A DNA stretch of 64,000 bases, taken from contig JBBEBG010000017.1 of assembly GCA_040882465.1 (NCBI GenBank), forward strand, positions 56,911 to 120,910, read 5' to 3'. Of this stretch, positions 18,180-27,015 are shown piece after piece. Origin of the DNA: Gemmatimonadota bacterium (GTDB lineage Bacteria; Gemmatimonadota; Gemmatimonadetes; Longimicrobiales; Gaopeijiaceae). The translations under genes were made by a program, and so were the position numbers. The notes under the pieces are model-generated. The model was not told where the DNA came from. It worked only from the letters and a program-made list of their open reading frames with translations, and did not search any database. How positions within the stretch are numbered: the stretch's first letter is position 1; each line of letters opens with the position of its first letter.

Positions 18180-19778
18180 TTACCTCCCGACCCGCTGGAC
18201 CCGCTCGAATTCCTCGACGGCGTTCACATAGTTCACGATCGCCCGGAGCTCGGCCTGGCGCGCCGAGGTAAGGGAATTTTGCGTCGTCACGACCTGGAAA
18301 TTCGTCGAAACACCCACGTTGAAGCGGGTGAGCTCGGCCTCGAGGCTCCGTTCGGCCGCCTCCCGGCTCCTGCGGGCGGCCTCGAGCTGAAGGAAGGTGT
18401 TCCCCACGGCGAGCCCCGCGTTCGTCACTTCGGTGGTGATCACCAACTCCTGGGATTGGAGGGCGATGTCCGACTGCCTCAGCTGGAGCTGCGCCCGCTC
18501 ATAGTTCGCGCTCCCCGCGTTCGTGCCCAGCGGATAGGAGAAGTTCAGCCCCACGTTCCAACTCGGGGCGTCGAAGTCGGCGAAGGATTGGAAGACGTCG
18601 CTGTACCCACCCTCCTCGACGAGCTCGGGTTCACCCCCGAGGCCGGAGCGCGCGAAGAGGTTTCCTCCGACGCCCTGGAGCGAATAGCCGGCCGAGAGGC
18701 TGAGGTCCGGAAGCCGCGACTCACGAGTCACGGCCAGGTTGAGTTGGGAAATGGCCCTCTGCTGGCGCTGCTGCTGAATATCGGTCCGCTCGCGGAGGGC
18801 CCTCTCGATCGCGAAGGCGATGTCCACCTCGCGCGCCTCGAAGCTCGGGAGCTCGGTCGGGACGATCGTCTGAGCCAGAAGCGGATCCTGCGTCCCGGCG
18901 ACCAGGAGCCGCTTGAAGGCGAGCTCCTGGTTCCGCCAGGTGATCTCGGCGTTGAGGAGCGACTGCAGCGCGTTCGCGACCTGTGCCTCAGCCTGGAAGA
19001 CTTCGATTTCAGCGAGCGTCCCCAGCTCCACCCGGATTCGGTTATTCTCCAGAAGCTGCTCCGCCTGTGCCAGACTTCTCCGCTGGATCTCGATCTGTTC
19101 GACCTGGGCCTTCAGGTTCCAATAGGCTACGCGGACCTGGTCCGTGAGGTTTCGGACCTGGCTCTCGAGCTGGATGTCCACGACGTCACGCTGGATCTGC
19201 TGCGTCTCGAGAGCCGTCCGCTGGCTGTCCGTCCGGCGTCCTGAGAGGAGCGGCTGCGTGTAGCTGAAGCCGATGGATGAGTTGTAGCTCGGATTTCGGG
19301 TCGAGAACGAGTTGTTCGTCTCGCTCCGCGAGTTATTGAAGCTCGTCGAAAACCGACCGCCATACCAGCGAATGGGTTGGGTGAACGTCGTGTTGAAGGT
19401 CAGCGACTCGCTGACCGTGCGCTGGCCCCCGTCGAGCTGGCTGGTGGACTGGTTCGTCCGGTTGTTGTAGCCGCTGGATATGCTGATGGACGGCGTGAAC
19501 GCCGCCCGGGCCACGTCCAGCGAATAGTCCTGGATGAGCGGATTCAGCCGCGCGCTCTGGATGTCCAGATTGTTCTCGAGAGCCCGGTCAATCGCCTCCT
19601 GGAGCGTCATCTCGATGAAGGGCGCTCCCGGGTCCACGGGGGGCCTCGCTTCGCCGACCACGTAAGGATCGAGTTCGAGCGCGGCTCCGGCGGGAACCTG
19701 CTGGGCCTCGAGAATCGAGGGAAGTCCAGCTGCGAGCGCCAGGGCCAGGATCCCGATCCTATGGACAATTTTCTTCAC
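18180..19778 (-). CDS. TolC-family outer membrane efflux protein
   Basis: The 532-residue protein has a signal peptide (MKKIVHRIGILALALAAGLP, cleavage near LEAQQ). It has two OEP repeats: MTLQEAIDRALENNLDIQSA in the first half, and long heptad-type helices with VAYWNLKAQVEQIEIQRRSL and LRQSDIALQSQELVITTEV in each half. Such proteins form the outer membrane channel of efflux pumps or type I secretion. No pump or adaptor gene is adjacent; the upstream gene is purA, so partners are elsewhere. A glycine/asparagine-rich beta-strand region near residues 100-170 is the barrel part. Confidence 0.9.
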   Translation of the reverse strand: MKKIVHRIGILALALAAGLPSILEAQQVPAGAALELDPYVVGEARPPVDPGAPFIEMTLQEAIDRALENNLDIQSARLNPLIQDYSLDVARAAFTPSISISSGYNNRTNQSTSQLDGGQRTVSESLTFNTTFTQPIRWYGGRFSTSFNNSRSETNNSFSTRNPSYNSSIGFSYTQPLLSGRRTDSQRTALETQQIQRDVVDIQLESQVRNLTDQVRVAYWNLKAQVEQIEIQRRSLAQAEQLLENNRIRVELGTLAEIEVFQAEAQVANALQSLLNAEITWRNQELAFKRLLVAGTQDPLLAQTIVPTELPSFEAREVDIAFAIERALRERTDIQQQRQQRAISQLNLAVTRESRLPDLSLSAGYSLQGVGGNLFARSGLGGEPELVEEGGYSDVFQSFADFDAPSWNVGLNFSYPLGTNAGSANYERAQLQLRQSDIALQSQELVITTEVTNAGLAVGNTFLQLEAARRSREAAERSLEAELTRFNVGVSTNFQVVTTQNSLTSARQAELRAIVNYVNAVEEFERVQRVGR

Positions 19779-19866
19779 GATGATTCCTCTGCGAGTTGCT
19801 GAGTTTCGTCCCGACCTCGGGTAGCCTTACGGGGGGCTCGCCCTTCGGGATTCGGGGAGCCGCACG

Positions 19867-19882
19867 GCATCCCGCGGGATGC
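19867..19882 (-). terminator. 16-bp palindrome after purA, possible terminator
   Basis: GCATCCCGCGGGATGC is a perfect palindrome in the 191-base gap between purA and the TolC-family gene. There is no T-run after it, so an intrinsic terminator is not proven. The gap contains no gene. Confidence 0.3.
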
Positions 19883-19969
19883 ACCCCACTTACCCTGAAT
19901 GACACGCGGGGGGACCGGGATGTTAGCCCGGGGCGCCGAGTACGAACCGGGATTGCCCCTGCGGGGGGC

Positions 19970-21265
19970 TCACCCGACGTGGATGATCTGGGTTCGCCGG
20001 GTACCGACGGAGACCATCTCGACGGGGGCGCCGGTGAGCTCCTCCATCCGGTCGAGGTACCGCCGCGCGTTCTTCGGGAGATCCGCGATCGATCGCGCCT
20101 CCGCGGTGGAGGCCTGCCACCCCGGCAGGGCTTCGAGGACCGGCTCGGACCGGTCCAACCCATGAGTGTCGGCCGGAAAGTCCTCCGTCACTCCGCCGGG
20201 CGTGCGGTACGCCGTCGCGATCGAAATTTCGGAGAGGGTGTCGAGAACGTCGAGCTTCGTCACCGCGAGACCGGTCAATCCATTCACTCGGCCCGCGTAC
20301 CGAGCCAGAACCGAGTCGAACCAACCGCACCGTCGCGGGCGACCCGTGGTGGCCCCGAACTCCCCGCCGAGCTCGCGGATGTGCGCGTCCATCTCGGGCT
20401 CGAAGGCCGTGGGAAGCGGGCCGTTCCCCACCCGCGTCGTGTACGCCTTGACCACCCCGAGAACCGCGTCTATGCGCGTGGGTCCGACCCCGATTCCAGT
20501 GGCCGCGGCCGCGGCGGTCGTGTTCGAAGACGTCACGAAGGGATACGTGCCGTGGTCGAGATCGAGCGCGGTCCCCTGTGCGCCCTCGAGAAGGATCCTC
20601 TTCCCCTGCACGAGGGACGCATCCACCTCGACCCCGGTGTCCGTGGCGATCTCGAGGAGCCGTTCGCGGAGACGGAGGCAGGTCCCGACCTCCCGCTCCA
20701 GCGTCCCGTCGTCCTCCCGCCCGAGCTGGGAGAGGCTCGCCCGAGCACGGGCGATCCCGCGCCCGAGAAGTTCGAGGAAACGCGTCTCGTCGAAGGCATC
20801 CGCCACTCGAATCCCGCGACGCCCCGCTTTGTCCTCATAGGCGGGGCCGATTCCCCGCCCCGTGGTGCCGATCTTCTCCACCGCCTGATCTTCGGACGCC
20901 TGGTCGATGACCCGGTGGTACGGGAGGAGAAGGTGGGCGCGCAGGCTCACCCCGACCCGCCCCTCGAGCTGGATTCCACGGGTCGCCAGCTCATCGTATT
21001 CGTGGAAGAAGCGGAGGAGATCGAGGACCACCCCGTTCCCGAGGAGGCAGCGCTTCCCCGCGTGAAGGATCCCGGAGGGGATCTGATGGAGGACGAACTC
21101 CGAGTCGCCGACATGTACGGTATGTCCGGCGTTCGGACCGCCCTGATACCGGGCGACGACGTCCATCTCTTCGGCGAGGACGTCCACGATCTTCCCCTTC
21201 CCTTCGTCGCCCCATTGGCACCCGACGACGACGACGCAGCGGCCCTCCGCGGCTCGGTGGCCCAC
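19970..21265 (-). CDS. purA: Adenylosuccinate synthetase
   Basis: The 431-residue enzyme makes adenylosuccinate from IMP, aspartate and GTP, the first step to AMP. Signatures: GCQWGDEGKGKIVD (P-loop-like GTP site), YQGGPNAGHTV, IGTTGRGIGPAYEDKAGR, LLEGAQGTALDLDHGTYPF and TRVGNGPLPTAF, TGRPRRCGWFD. Length is normal. The start is GTG at 21265 with AAGGAG upstream, on the minus strand. It is separated from the DapA-family gene by an intrinsic terminator, so it likely has its own promoter in 21266-21302. Confidence 0.97.
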   Translation of the reverse strand: MGHRAAEGRCVVVVGCQWGDEGKGKIVDVLAEEMDVVARYQGGPNAGHTVHVGDSEFVLHQIPSGILHAGKRCLLGNGVVLDLLRFFHEYDELATRGIQLEGRVGVSLRAHLLLPYHRVIDQASEDQAVEKIGTTGRGIGPAYEDKAGRRGIRVADAFDETRFLELLGRGIARARASLSQLGREDDGTLEREVGTCLRLRERLLEIATDTGVEVDASLVQGKRILLEGAQGTALDLDHGTYPFVTSSNTTAAAAATGIGVGPTRIDAVLGVVKAYTTRVGNGPLPTAFEPEMDAHIRELGGEFGATTGRPRRCGWFDSVLARYAGRVNGLTGLAVTKLDVLDTLSEISIATAYRTPGGVTEDFPADTHGLDRSEPVLEALPGWQASTAEARSIADLPKNARRYLDRMEELTGAPVEMVSVGTRRTQIIHVG

Positions 21266-21302
21266 GTTCTTCCAGCTCCTTGGGGGATGGGATCAGGACA
21301 CG

Positions 21303-21327
21303 AAAAAGCCCACCCCGGGGGATGGGC
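21303..21327 (-). terminator. Intrinsic terminator after the DapA-family gene
   Basis: On the minus strand GCCCATCCCCCGGGGTGGGC forms a GC-rich hairpin followed directly by TTTTTCG. It lies 34 bases after the stop at 21361 and before purA. Confidence 0.7.
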
Positions 21328-21360
21328 CGACGGCGGAAGTATCCTTCAGGAAAGGGTATT

Positions 21361-22293
21361 TCAGGCCACCAGGTGTGTCAAGACGACCCCGGCGCCCTCG
21401 AGCGCGGCGCGGACCGCGGCGATCCCCTCCGGATCGAGCGGGCGGAGGGGAGGCCGGGGGACGCCGCCCCTGAGCCCGACGAGGTCCATCGCCGTCTTCA
21501 CTCCGGCGACGCCCCGCGCCGCCACGATCTCCTTTCCGAGGAGGAGGAGCCCTTGCTGCAGTCTCTCCGCCTCGGGAAGCCGGCCCCCCGCGTACGCCAG
21601 CGCGAGGGCACACGACTCCGCTGGGACAAAGTTCGCGGCGGCAAGCACCGCCCCGACAGCCCCGGTCGCCAGCGCGCCGACGACGCGGTCCGCCGACCCG
21701 GTGAGGACCTGGAAGCCCTCCGCCGACTGGGCCAGGATCTCGCGAAGGATCTCGAGATTTCCGCGCGAGTCCTTGATGCCAAGGACGTTGGGATGGTTCG
21801 AGAGGGATGCGATCAGGGGGGTGGAGAGCTCCACAGTGGAAACGCGGAGGGGAGGCTGGTAGAGAAGGACGGGGACGGGAGAGGCGTCCGCGACCCGCGC
21901 GTAGTGCTCCTCGAGCGCGACCCGGTCCATCAACTCCCGATAATAGGCGGGCGGCTGCACGAGGACGAGGTCCGCCCCCGCCTCCGCGGCGCGCTTCGTC
22001 CCCCGGATCGTCTCTCGTGTGGACTCGGCGCCCGTTCCCGCGACGAGAAGCCGTTCCGGCGGGAGCATTTCACGCGCGGCCCGGAGCGCGGCGTCTCGTT
22101 CGTCCGAATCGATAAACGCCGATTCTCCCGTCGAGCCCCCGATCAAGACCCCGCGAATCGAGGTGGCGAGCCAACTCCGGATATTCGCCCTGAGCGCGAG
22201 GATGTCCAGATCCCCCGTGGCCGGATCGAAGGGGGTAACCGAAGCGACGACGATCCCGTCGAGGCGGGGACTTGACTCGGGGGTGGGGCGCAT
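21361..22293 (-). CDS. DapA-family aldolase/lyase, paralogue of DapA
   Basis: The 310-residue TIM-barrel protein belongs to the dihydrodipicolinate synthase family. It has the substrate loop GGSTGES, a YY pair in QPPAYYRELM and the Schiff-base Lys in LGIKDSRGN. The GGSTGES loop differs from CGTTGES of the true DapA at 27016-27918, and the protein lies outside the lysine operon. It is therefore more likely a 2-keto-acid aldolase, such as a 4-hydroxy-2-oxoglutarate or keto-deoxy-sugar type; the substrate is not shown. It follows pilT by 15 bases in the trpS-pilT operon and ends at the terminator at 21303-21327. Confidence 0.85.
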   Translation of the reverse strand: MRPTPESSPRLDGIVVASVTPFDPATGDLDILALRANIRSWLATSIRGVLIGGSTGESAFIDSDERDAALRAAREMLPPERLLVAGTGAESTRETIRGTKRAAEAGADLVLVQPPAYYRELMDRVALEEHYARVADASPVPVLLYQPPLRVSTVELSTPLIASLSNHPNVLGIKDSRGNLEILREILAQSAEGFQVLTGSADRVVGALATGAVGAVLAAANFVPAESCALALAYAGGRLPEAERLQQGLLLLGKEIVAARGVAGVKTAMDLVGLRGGVPRPPLRPLDPEGIAAVRAALEGAGVVLTHLVA

Positions 22294-22308
22294 TGAGTTC
22301 TCCGTCGG

Positions 22309-23430
22309 TCAGCTGAACAGCTTGGTCGATTCGGCCGCCCCACCACTCGAATCCTTCGCGGCCCCCTCCCCGAGAAATTTCATCTTGAGCTCGAAGTCCG
22401 AGGGATTCGTGGCCGCGGCCTTCGCGACCCGGAAGTCCACGAGCCCGTCTCGGACGAGTTCCTGGAGATGCTGGTCGAAGCTCTGCGAGCCGTAGTGGTC
22501 CCGCCCCTCTTCGATGAGATCGGGGATCTCGTGCGTGCGGTGTGGATCCTTCACGCAGTCGCGAATCGTTCCCGTCACGATCATGACCTCGGCCGCGACG
22601 ACCCGTCCTTCCCCGTCCGCTCGGGGAAGAAGGCGTTGGGAGACCACGGCCTGGAGGGTCTCGGAGAGGCGGATCCGCACCATCTCCTGCTCCTCCTGGT
22701 TGAAGACGGAAATGAGCCGCGAGATCGTCTGGACCGCGTTTTGGGTGTGCACCGTGGAGATGACCAGGTGCCCCGTCTCGGCGGCCTTGAGCGCGATGTC
22801 TATCGTCTCCGTGTCTCGCATTTCGCCGATGAGGATCACGTCGGGGTCCTGGCGAAGCGCGGCACGAAGGCCCGAGCTGAACGAGGCCGTGTCGGTCCCG
22901 ATGTCCCTCTGGGTGATCGAGCTCTTTTTATCGCGATGGAGAAATTCGATCGGATTTTCCAGCGTCACGATGTGTTTTTGCATCCCCCGGTTGATATGCT
23001 CGACCATCGCGGCCATGGTCGAGCTCTTCCCGGAGCCGGTGACCCCCGTCACGAGGACGAGACCACGCTCGTTCTCCGCGGCCTTTTCGAGCACCTTCGG
23101 CATGCGCAAGTCTTCGAAGGTCGGGATCTCGATTGGCAGGACGCGCATGACGATCATGTACGTTCCCCGCTGGCGAAGGATGTTCACGCGGAAGCGTCCG
23201 ATCCCCTGGATCCCCCAGGAGCAGTCGTAGTCCGAGATCTCGTCGATCCGCTCCCGGTCCCGTTCGTGCGGGATGAGCTTCACCGCGAGGGCGCGCACCT
23301 GCGACTGGCTCATCCGCTGCTCGCTGAGAGGGATGAGCCGACCGAACACGCGCGCGCGCACCACATCCCCCGCCTTGATGTGGATGTCGCTCGCCCCGCG
23401 CTGGATCGCGGCCTTGAAGATCTCGATCAT
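22309..23430 (-). CDS. pilT: Twitching motility ATPase PilT
   Basis: The 373-residue hexameric ATPase powers type IV pilus retraction. Features in order: N-terminal PAS-like part (RGASDIHIKAGD), Walker A GVTGSGKSSTMA, the Asp box around LENPIEFLH, Walker B ILIGEMRDTETI and the His box TGHLVISTVHTQNA. The AIRNLIRE-type motif of E. coli PilT is not evident; instead the C-terminus ends ESTKLFS, so a PilU-like or generic retraction role is possible. ATG at 23430 overlaps the stop of trpS as ATGA. Confidence 0.92.
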   Translation of the reverse strand: MIEIFKAAIQRGASDIHIKAGDVVRARVFGRLIPLSEQRMSQSQVRALAVKLIPHERDRERIDEISDYDCSWGIQGIGRFRVNILRQRGTYMIVMRVLPIEIPTFEDLRMPKVLEKAAENERGLVLVTGVTGSGKSSTMAAMVEHINRGMQKHIVTLENPIEFLHRDKKSSITQRDIGTDTASFSSGLRAALRQDPDVILIGEMRDTETIDIALKAAETGHLVISTVHTQNAVQTISRLISVFNQEEQEMVRIRLSETLQAVVSQRLLPRADGEGRVVAAEVMIVTGTIRDCVKDPHRTHEIPDLIEEGRDHYGSQSFDQHLQELVRDGLVDFRVAKAAATNPSDFELKMKFLGEGAAKDSSGGAAESTKLFS

Positions 23431-24437
23431 GAAGCGCCTCCCTTCCGCCAGTTCATTCCCATGCCCTCCCGCGCGGCCTGCATCGTTTCACGTGCCACCG
23501 CGCGCGCACGCTCGGCGCCCGCGTCGAGGATCTCGACAACCCGGACCGGATTCGCCTTCAGCTCGTTCGCGCGGGCCCGCGTTTCTGCAAAGTGCGCCGA
23601 GATCGAGTCGGCGAGGATCCGCTTGCAGTCCACACATCCGCGCGTCGCTCCCCGGCACTGTTCCGCGATGTCCGGGAGGCGCGCCGGATCGGTGAAGTGC
23701 TGATGGAGGGTGAAGACGTTGCAAACCTCGGGCCGGCCCGGGTCGGTCACCCGGACCCGCTGAGGATCGGTGACCGCCGTGCGCACCCGGGCCCACACCT
23801 CCTCCGGTTCGGAGAGAATTCCGACCGTATTTCCGAGGGACTTGCTCATCTTCGCACCTCCGTCGAGCCCGAGAATCCGCCCCGCCTTCGAGAGGATGGG
23901 CTGAGGCTCGGGGAAGAGCTCTCCGAAACGCGCGTTCCACCGCCTGGCGACCTCTCGGGCGAGCTCGAGGTGCTGGAGCTGGTCTTCGCCTACGGGGACA
24001 AGGGCCGCCCGATATAGAAGGATGTCCGCGCTCTGGAGGATGGGATAGTTCAGAAGCCCGGCCGGTATGGACTCGGTGCGCGAGGACTTGTCCTTGTACT
24101 GCGTCATCCGCTCCAGCTCACCCAGGGGCGTGACCGCGTTCAGGAGCCAGGCGAGCCCGGCATGCTCGGGGACGTCGGACTGGACGAAGATGGTGCACTT
24201 CCCGGGATCCAGTCCGACCGCCAGGAAGCTCACGGCGAGGTCGAGGATCCGCGCCGGAAGCTCGGCCGGCGTGAAGTCCCCGGTGATCGCGTGCTCGTCC
24301 ACGATGCAGAAAAAACACTCGTGGCGGTCCTGGAGGGCGACCCACTGCCGAAGCGCGCCCAAATAATTCCCGAGATGGGCCTCCCCCGTGGGTTGCATCC
24401 CGCTGAAGACGCGAGCGCGCGCCTCGGGTCCCGTCAT
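23427..24437 (-). CDS. trpS: Tryptophanyl-tRNA synthetase
   Basis: The 336-residue class I synthetase attaches Trp to its tRNA. The HIGH-like site is FSGMQPTGEAHLGNYLGAL and the KMSKS loop is intact (GGAKMSKSLGN). Other family pieces are SDVPEHAGLAWLLN, YPILQSADILLY and GEDQLQHLELARE. CRGATRGCVDCKRILADSI near residue 270 is a normal C-terminal feature. ATG at 24437 follows a GGAGGAG at about 14 bases; extension to 24641 adds only a basic, not conserved leader. It overlaps pilT at its 3' end and diverges from the inositol monophosphatase gene. Confidence 0.96.
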   Translation of the reverse strand: MTGPEARARVFSGMQPTGEAHLGNYLGALRQWVALQDRHECFFCIVDEHAITGDFTPAELPARILDLAVSFLAVGLDPGKCTIFVQSDVPEHAGLAWLLNAVTPLGELERMTQYKDKSSRTESIPAGLLNYPILQSADILLYRAALVPVGEDQLQHLELAREVARRWNARFGELFPEPQPILSKAGRILGLDGGAKMSKSLGNTVGILSEPEEVWARVRTAVTDPQRVRVTDPGRPEVCNVFTLHQHFTDPARLPDIAEQCRGATRGCVDCKRILADSISAHFAETRARANELKANPVRVVEILDAGAERARAVARETMQAAREGMGMNWRKGGAS

Positions 24438-24607
24438 CTTCGACCGCTCCTCCGATTGCCGGTCCCCCGGGATCCGCCGCGGAGGAGTCTTCCCTGGGGT
24501 CCCGGCGGGGAGGCGCGCGGAGGCTCCTTCCCGTTTGGTCCCTCGACTGGCGAGCCGGTAACTTAGCGTGCCCCCGAGGGCCGTGCGACCCCACCTCCGA
24601 GCCGCCT

Positions 24608-25426
24608 TTGACCTCCGAATCCGACCTTCTTGCCACTGCACTTCGCGCCGCCGAGGCGGCCGCCACCGTCCATCGTCGTTACGCCGGCAAGCTCAGGGGG
24701 GAGAGCGTCCAGAGAAAGGGACGTGCCGACTTCGTCTCACGAGTGGACCTGGAGGCCCAGCACGCCGCGCTATCGGTGATTCGGGAGCGGCACCCCGAAC
24801 ACCGAATCCTCTCGGAAGAGGACGACGGGGAAACGGGTCCCTCGACTCCGGCGGCATCCCACGCCGAGGGCCCGATCTGGATCGTGGATCCGCTCGACGG
24901 GACGACGAATTTCCTTCACGACCACCCGGCCTACGCGGCTTCGGTCGGCGTCTGGACCGGGGGGGACGCCGTGGCTGGGGCCGTGATCGCCGAGGCGACC
25001 GAGGAGCGGTGGTGGGCGCTCCGCGGGGAGGGCGCGTTTCGAAACGGCACCCGAATCCGCACGTCCCCGCTACGCGATCTTTCGACGGCCCTCATCGGAA
25101 CGGGATTTCCCTTCAAGCACCCCGAGCAGCTCCCCGGCTACCTGAAGGATTTTGCCCGGGTCCTTCTTTCCACCGCGGGGATCCGGCGGGGCGGGGCCGC
25201 GGCGCTCGACCTCTGTTATCTCGCGCAGGGGTCTCTCGACGTCTTCTGGGAGGGGACACTCGCGCCCTGGGATATCGCGGCCGGCGTCGTGATCCTTCGG
25301 GAAGCGGGGGGCGTCGCGACCCGGCGCGGCGGGGGCCAGATCGCGGCGGACGAGAGCGGATCGGTTGTCGCCGCGAACTCCCCCGAGCTGCTCGAAGCGA
25401 TGCACGCCCTCCTCGGCGACCGATGA
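24608..25426 (+). CDS. suhB: Inositol monophosphatase family protein
   Basis: The 272-residue phosphatase shows the metal-binding motifs of the family: ILSEEDDG, IWIVDPLDGTTNFLH and, near the C-terminus, PWDIAAGVVILREAGG. Substrates in bacteria include inositol phosphate and related sugar phosphates; SuhB also acts in rRNA transcription complexes. The gene appears to start with TTG at 24608, as no ATG or GTG gives a complete N-terminus; the segment from there is conserved in style (LLATALRAAEAAA). It diverges from trpS and converges on hsp20. Confidence 0.88.
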   Translation: MTSESDLLATALRAAEAAATVHRRYAGKLRGESVQRKGRADFVSRVDLEAQHAALSVIRERHPEHRILSEEDDGETGPSTPAASHAEGPIWIVDPLDGTTNFLHDHPAYAASVGVWTGGDAVAGAVIAEATEERWWALRGEGAFRNGTRIRTSPLRDLSTALIGTGFPFKHPEQLPGYLKDFARVLLSTAGIRRGGAAALDLCYLAQGSLDVFWEGTLAPWDIAAGVVILREAGGVATRRGGGQIAADESGSVVAANSPELLEAMHALLGDR

Positions 25427-25432
25427 AAAGAC

Positions 25433-25482
25433 GCAGCCCCCGCCGGGGCTCTTCACGGAGGAAGGCTTCCGGCGGGGGCTGC
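25433..25482. terminator. Inverted repeat between convergent genes, possible bidirectional terminator
   Basis: A perfect 14-bp inverted repeat (GCAGCCCCCGCCGG and its complement) with a 22-base loop sits in the 79-base gap between the converging monophosphatase and Hsp20 genes. Its place fits a two-way terminator, but neither side has a T-run. Confidence 0.45.
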
Positions 25483-25505
25483 ATCCCATTTCGAGGAGCG
25501 AATCG

Positions 25506-25961
25506 TCAGGCTTCGCTCTTGATCTCGATCTTTTTCCCCTTGGCCTCGGGGGCCTTCGGCATCCTTACGTGCAGGACACCGTTTTCGAAGCTCGCCGCGA
25601 TCTGATCGGCCGCGACAGTGCGAGGGAGGCTGAACGAGCGTTGGAATGCGCCGTAGCGCCGCTCCCATACGTGGAAGCGCCGTTCGCCTTTCTCTTCGCG
25701 GGTCTCCTCTTTCCGCCCGCGGATGGTGAGAACATTGTTCTCGATTTCGAGCTCGACGTCCTCCTGGCGAAGGCCCGGAAGCTCCGCCGTGAGCAGGAGC
25801 TCCTCGGGAGTCTCCTCGACGTTGACCGCGGGAAGCCAGGCGGTCCCGTCCCCTTCGCCGAGCTCGCGCCCCGCGAACGCCCTGTTCAAGCGGTTCGCCA
25901 TCTCGTCGAAGTCACTCCAGGGGGAAAGCCAGTTGCGGTCGCGATAGCGGGTGATGGACAT
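25506..25961 (-). CDS. Hsp20/alpha-crystallin small heat-shock protein
   Basis: The 151-residue chaperone holds unfolded proteins without ATP. The alpha-crystallin domain runs from about residue 45 to 140 and includes VNVEETPEELLLTAELPGL, VLTIRGRKEE, FHVWERRYGAFQRSFSLP and the A-x-x-x-n-G-V-L motif as AASFENGVLHVRMPK. The N-terminus (WSDFDEMANRLNRAF) is typical. ATG at 25961 has AAGGAGGATC upstream; a start at 26018 is rejected. The 288-base divergent gap to dapB should hold its promoter; I see no CIRCE element. Confidence 0.95.
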   Translation of the reverse strand: MSITRYRDRNWLSPWSDFDEMANRLNRAFAGRELGEGDGTAWLPAVNVEETPEELLLTAELPGLRQEDVELEIENNVLTIRGRKEETREEKGERRFHVWERRYGAFQRSFSLPRTVAADQIAASFENGVLHVRMPKAPEAKGKKIEIKSEA

Positions 25962-26249
25962 GGTCGGATCCTCCTTCCTTTCTCCTATTCGTCGGAAGTG
26001 ACACATTGTGCGGACCACGGGAGTGAAGCCCGAGCGGCCCGCGCTCTCGAAGCGACCACCACGTCATGCAGAAGGCATGCCGGGCCGGACCTGCCAGAGT
26101 TCTGCCAAATCGCACATGCACAATGACTTGACTGCCACAGAGACTGTCACTTTGACCGACGGTGCCGCCATTTTTGCCGACCCGGGCAGCCCTCCCTTCA
26201 GCGCCTCCGCGGGAGCTGCGCTTCCCCGGGTTCGTGGGGGTCGGGGGCG

Positions 26250-27011
26250 ATGAAGCTCGCCCTCTTCGGATACGGCCGGATGGGTCGCGCGGTGGAGGAG
26301 GTCGCAAAGGAGCGCGGACACCAGATCACGGCCGCCCTGGACGTGGATTCGAATGCGGGCGGACGGGGGATCACGGCGAAGTCTCTCGGGGGAGCGCGTG
26401 TGGCGGTGGACTTCTCGAGGGCCGACGCGGTCCTCGACAACGTCCGGAAGGCGGCGGCGCTGGGGGTGGGGGTCGTCGTGGGCACGACCGGCTGGGAGGG
26501 GCAGGCGAAGGAGGTCGAGGCGGCCGTCCAAAAAGCAGGGACGGGGCTCCTCGTCGCGCCGAACTTTTCGATCGGGATGCTCCTCTTCTCCCGGGTCGTG
26601 GAGGTCGCGGCGCACATCGCGAACGGGCTCGACGACTACGACGTACACCTTCGCGAAGCGCACCACCGGCACAAGACCGACCACCCCTCCGGAACGGCTC
26701 GCCGCCTGGCGGAGATCCTGGTCCGCGTTCTCGATCGGAAGGAAGGCTGGGAAACGATTCTCCCGGACGGGGAGGCAGTGGATCCACGCGTCCTCCAGGT
26801 CGCGGTGACACGGTCGGGGGAGATCCTCGGACTTCACGAAATCGTGCTGGAGGGTCCGGACGACCGAATTCTGCTGCGGCACGAGGCCCTCAGCCGGAAG
26901 GGGCTTGCCCGCGGCGCCGTGCTCGCCGCCGAATGGCTCGAAGGGCGGGCCGGAATCCATACGCTCGCCGACCTCATGGACGATCTACTTTCCGGGCGCG
27001 CCCCGGCCTGA
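26250..27011 (+). CDS. dapB: 4-hydroxy-tetrahydrodipicolinate reductase
   Basis: The 253-residue enzyme reduces the DapA product with NAD(P)H in lysine and diaminopimelate synthesis. N-terminal Rossmann site: LALFGYGRMGRAV. Active-site motif: EAHHRHKTDHPSGTA, with the conserved HH pair and Lys. VVGTTGW and APNFSIGMLLF are further family motifs. It begins the dapB-dapA-dapD-lrp operon; dapA starts four bases after its stop. Length is slightly short of the usual 260-270, within the family range. Confidence 0.96.
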   Translation: MKLALFGYGRMGRAVEEVAKERGHQITAALDVDSNAGGRGITAKSLGGARVAVDFSRADAVLDNVRKAAALGVGVVVGTTGWEGQAKEVEAAVQKAGTGLLVAPNFSIGMLLFSRVVEVAAHIANGLDDYDVHLREAHHRHKTDHPSGTARRLAEILVRVLDRKEGWETILPDGEAVDPRVLQVAVTRSGEILGLHEIVLEGPDDRILLRHEALSRKGLARGAVLAAEWLEGRAGIHTLADLMDDLLSGRAPA

Positions 27012-27015
27012 TCCG

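Noticed and set aside
25433..25482. Firm intrinsic terminator call at the 14-bp inverted repeat
   Set aside because: The stem is perfect but there is no T-run on either side, so the terminator is listed only as possible.
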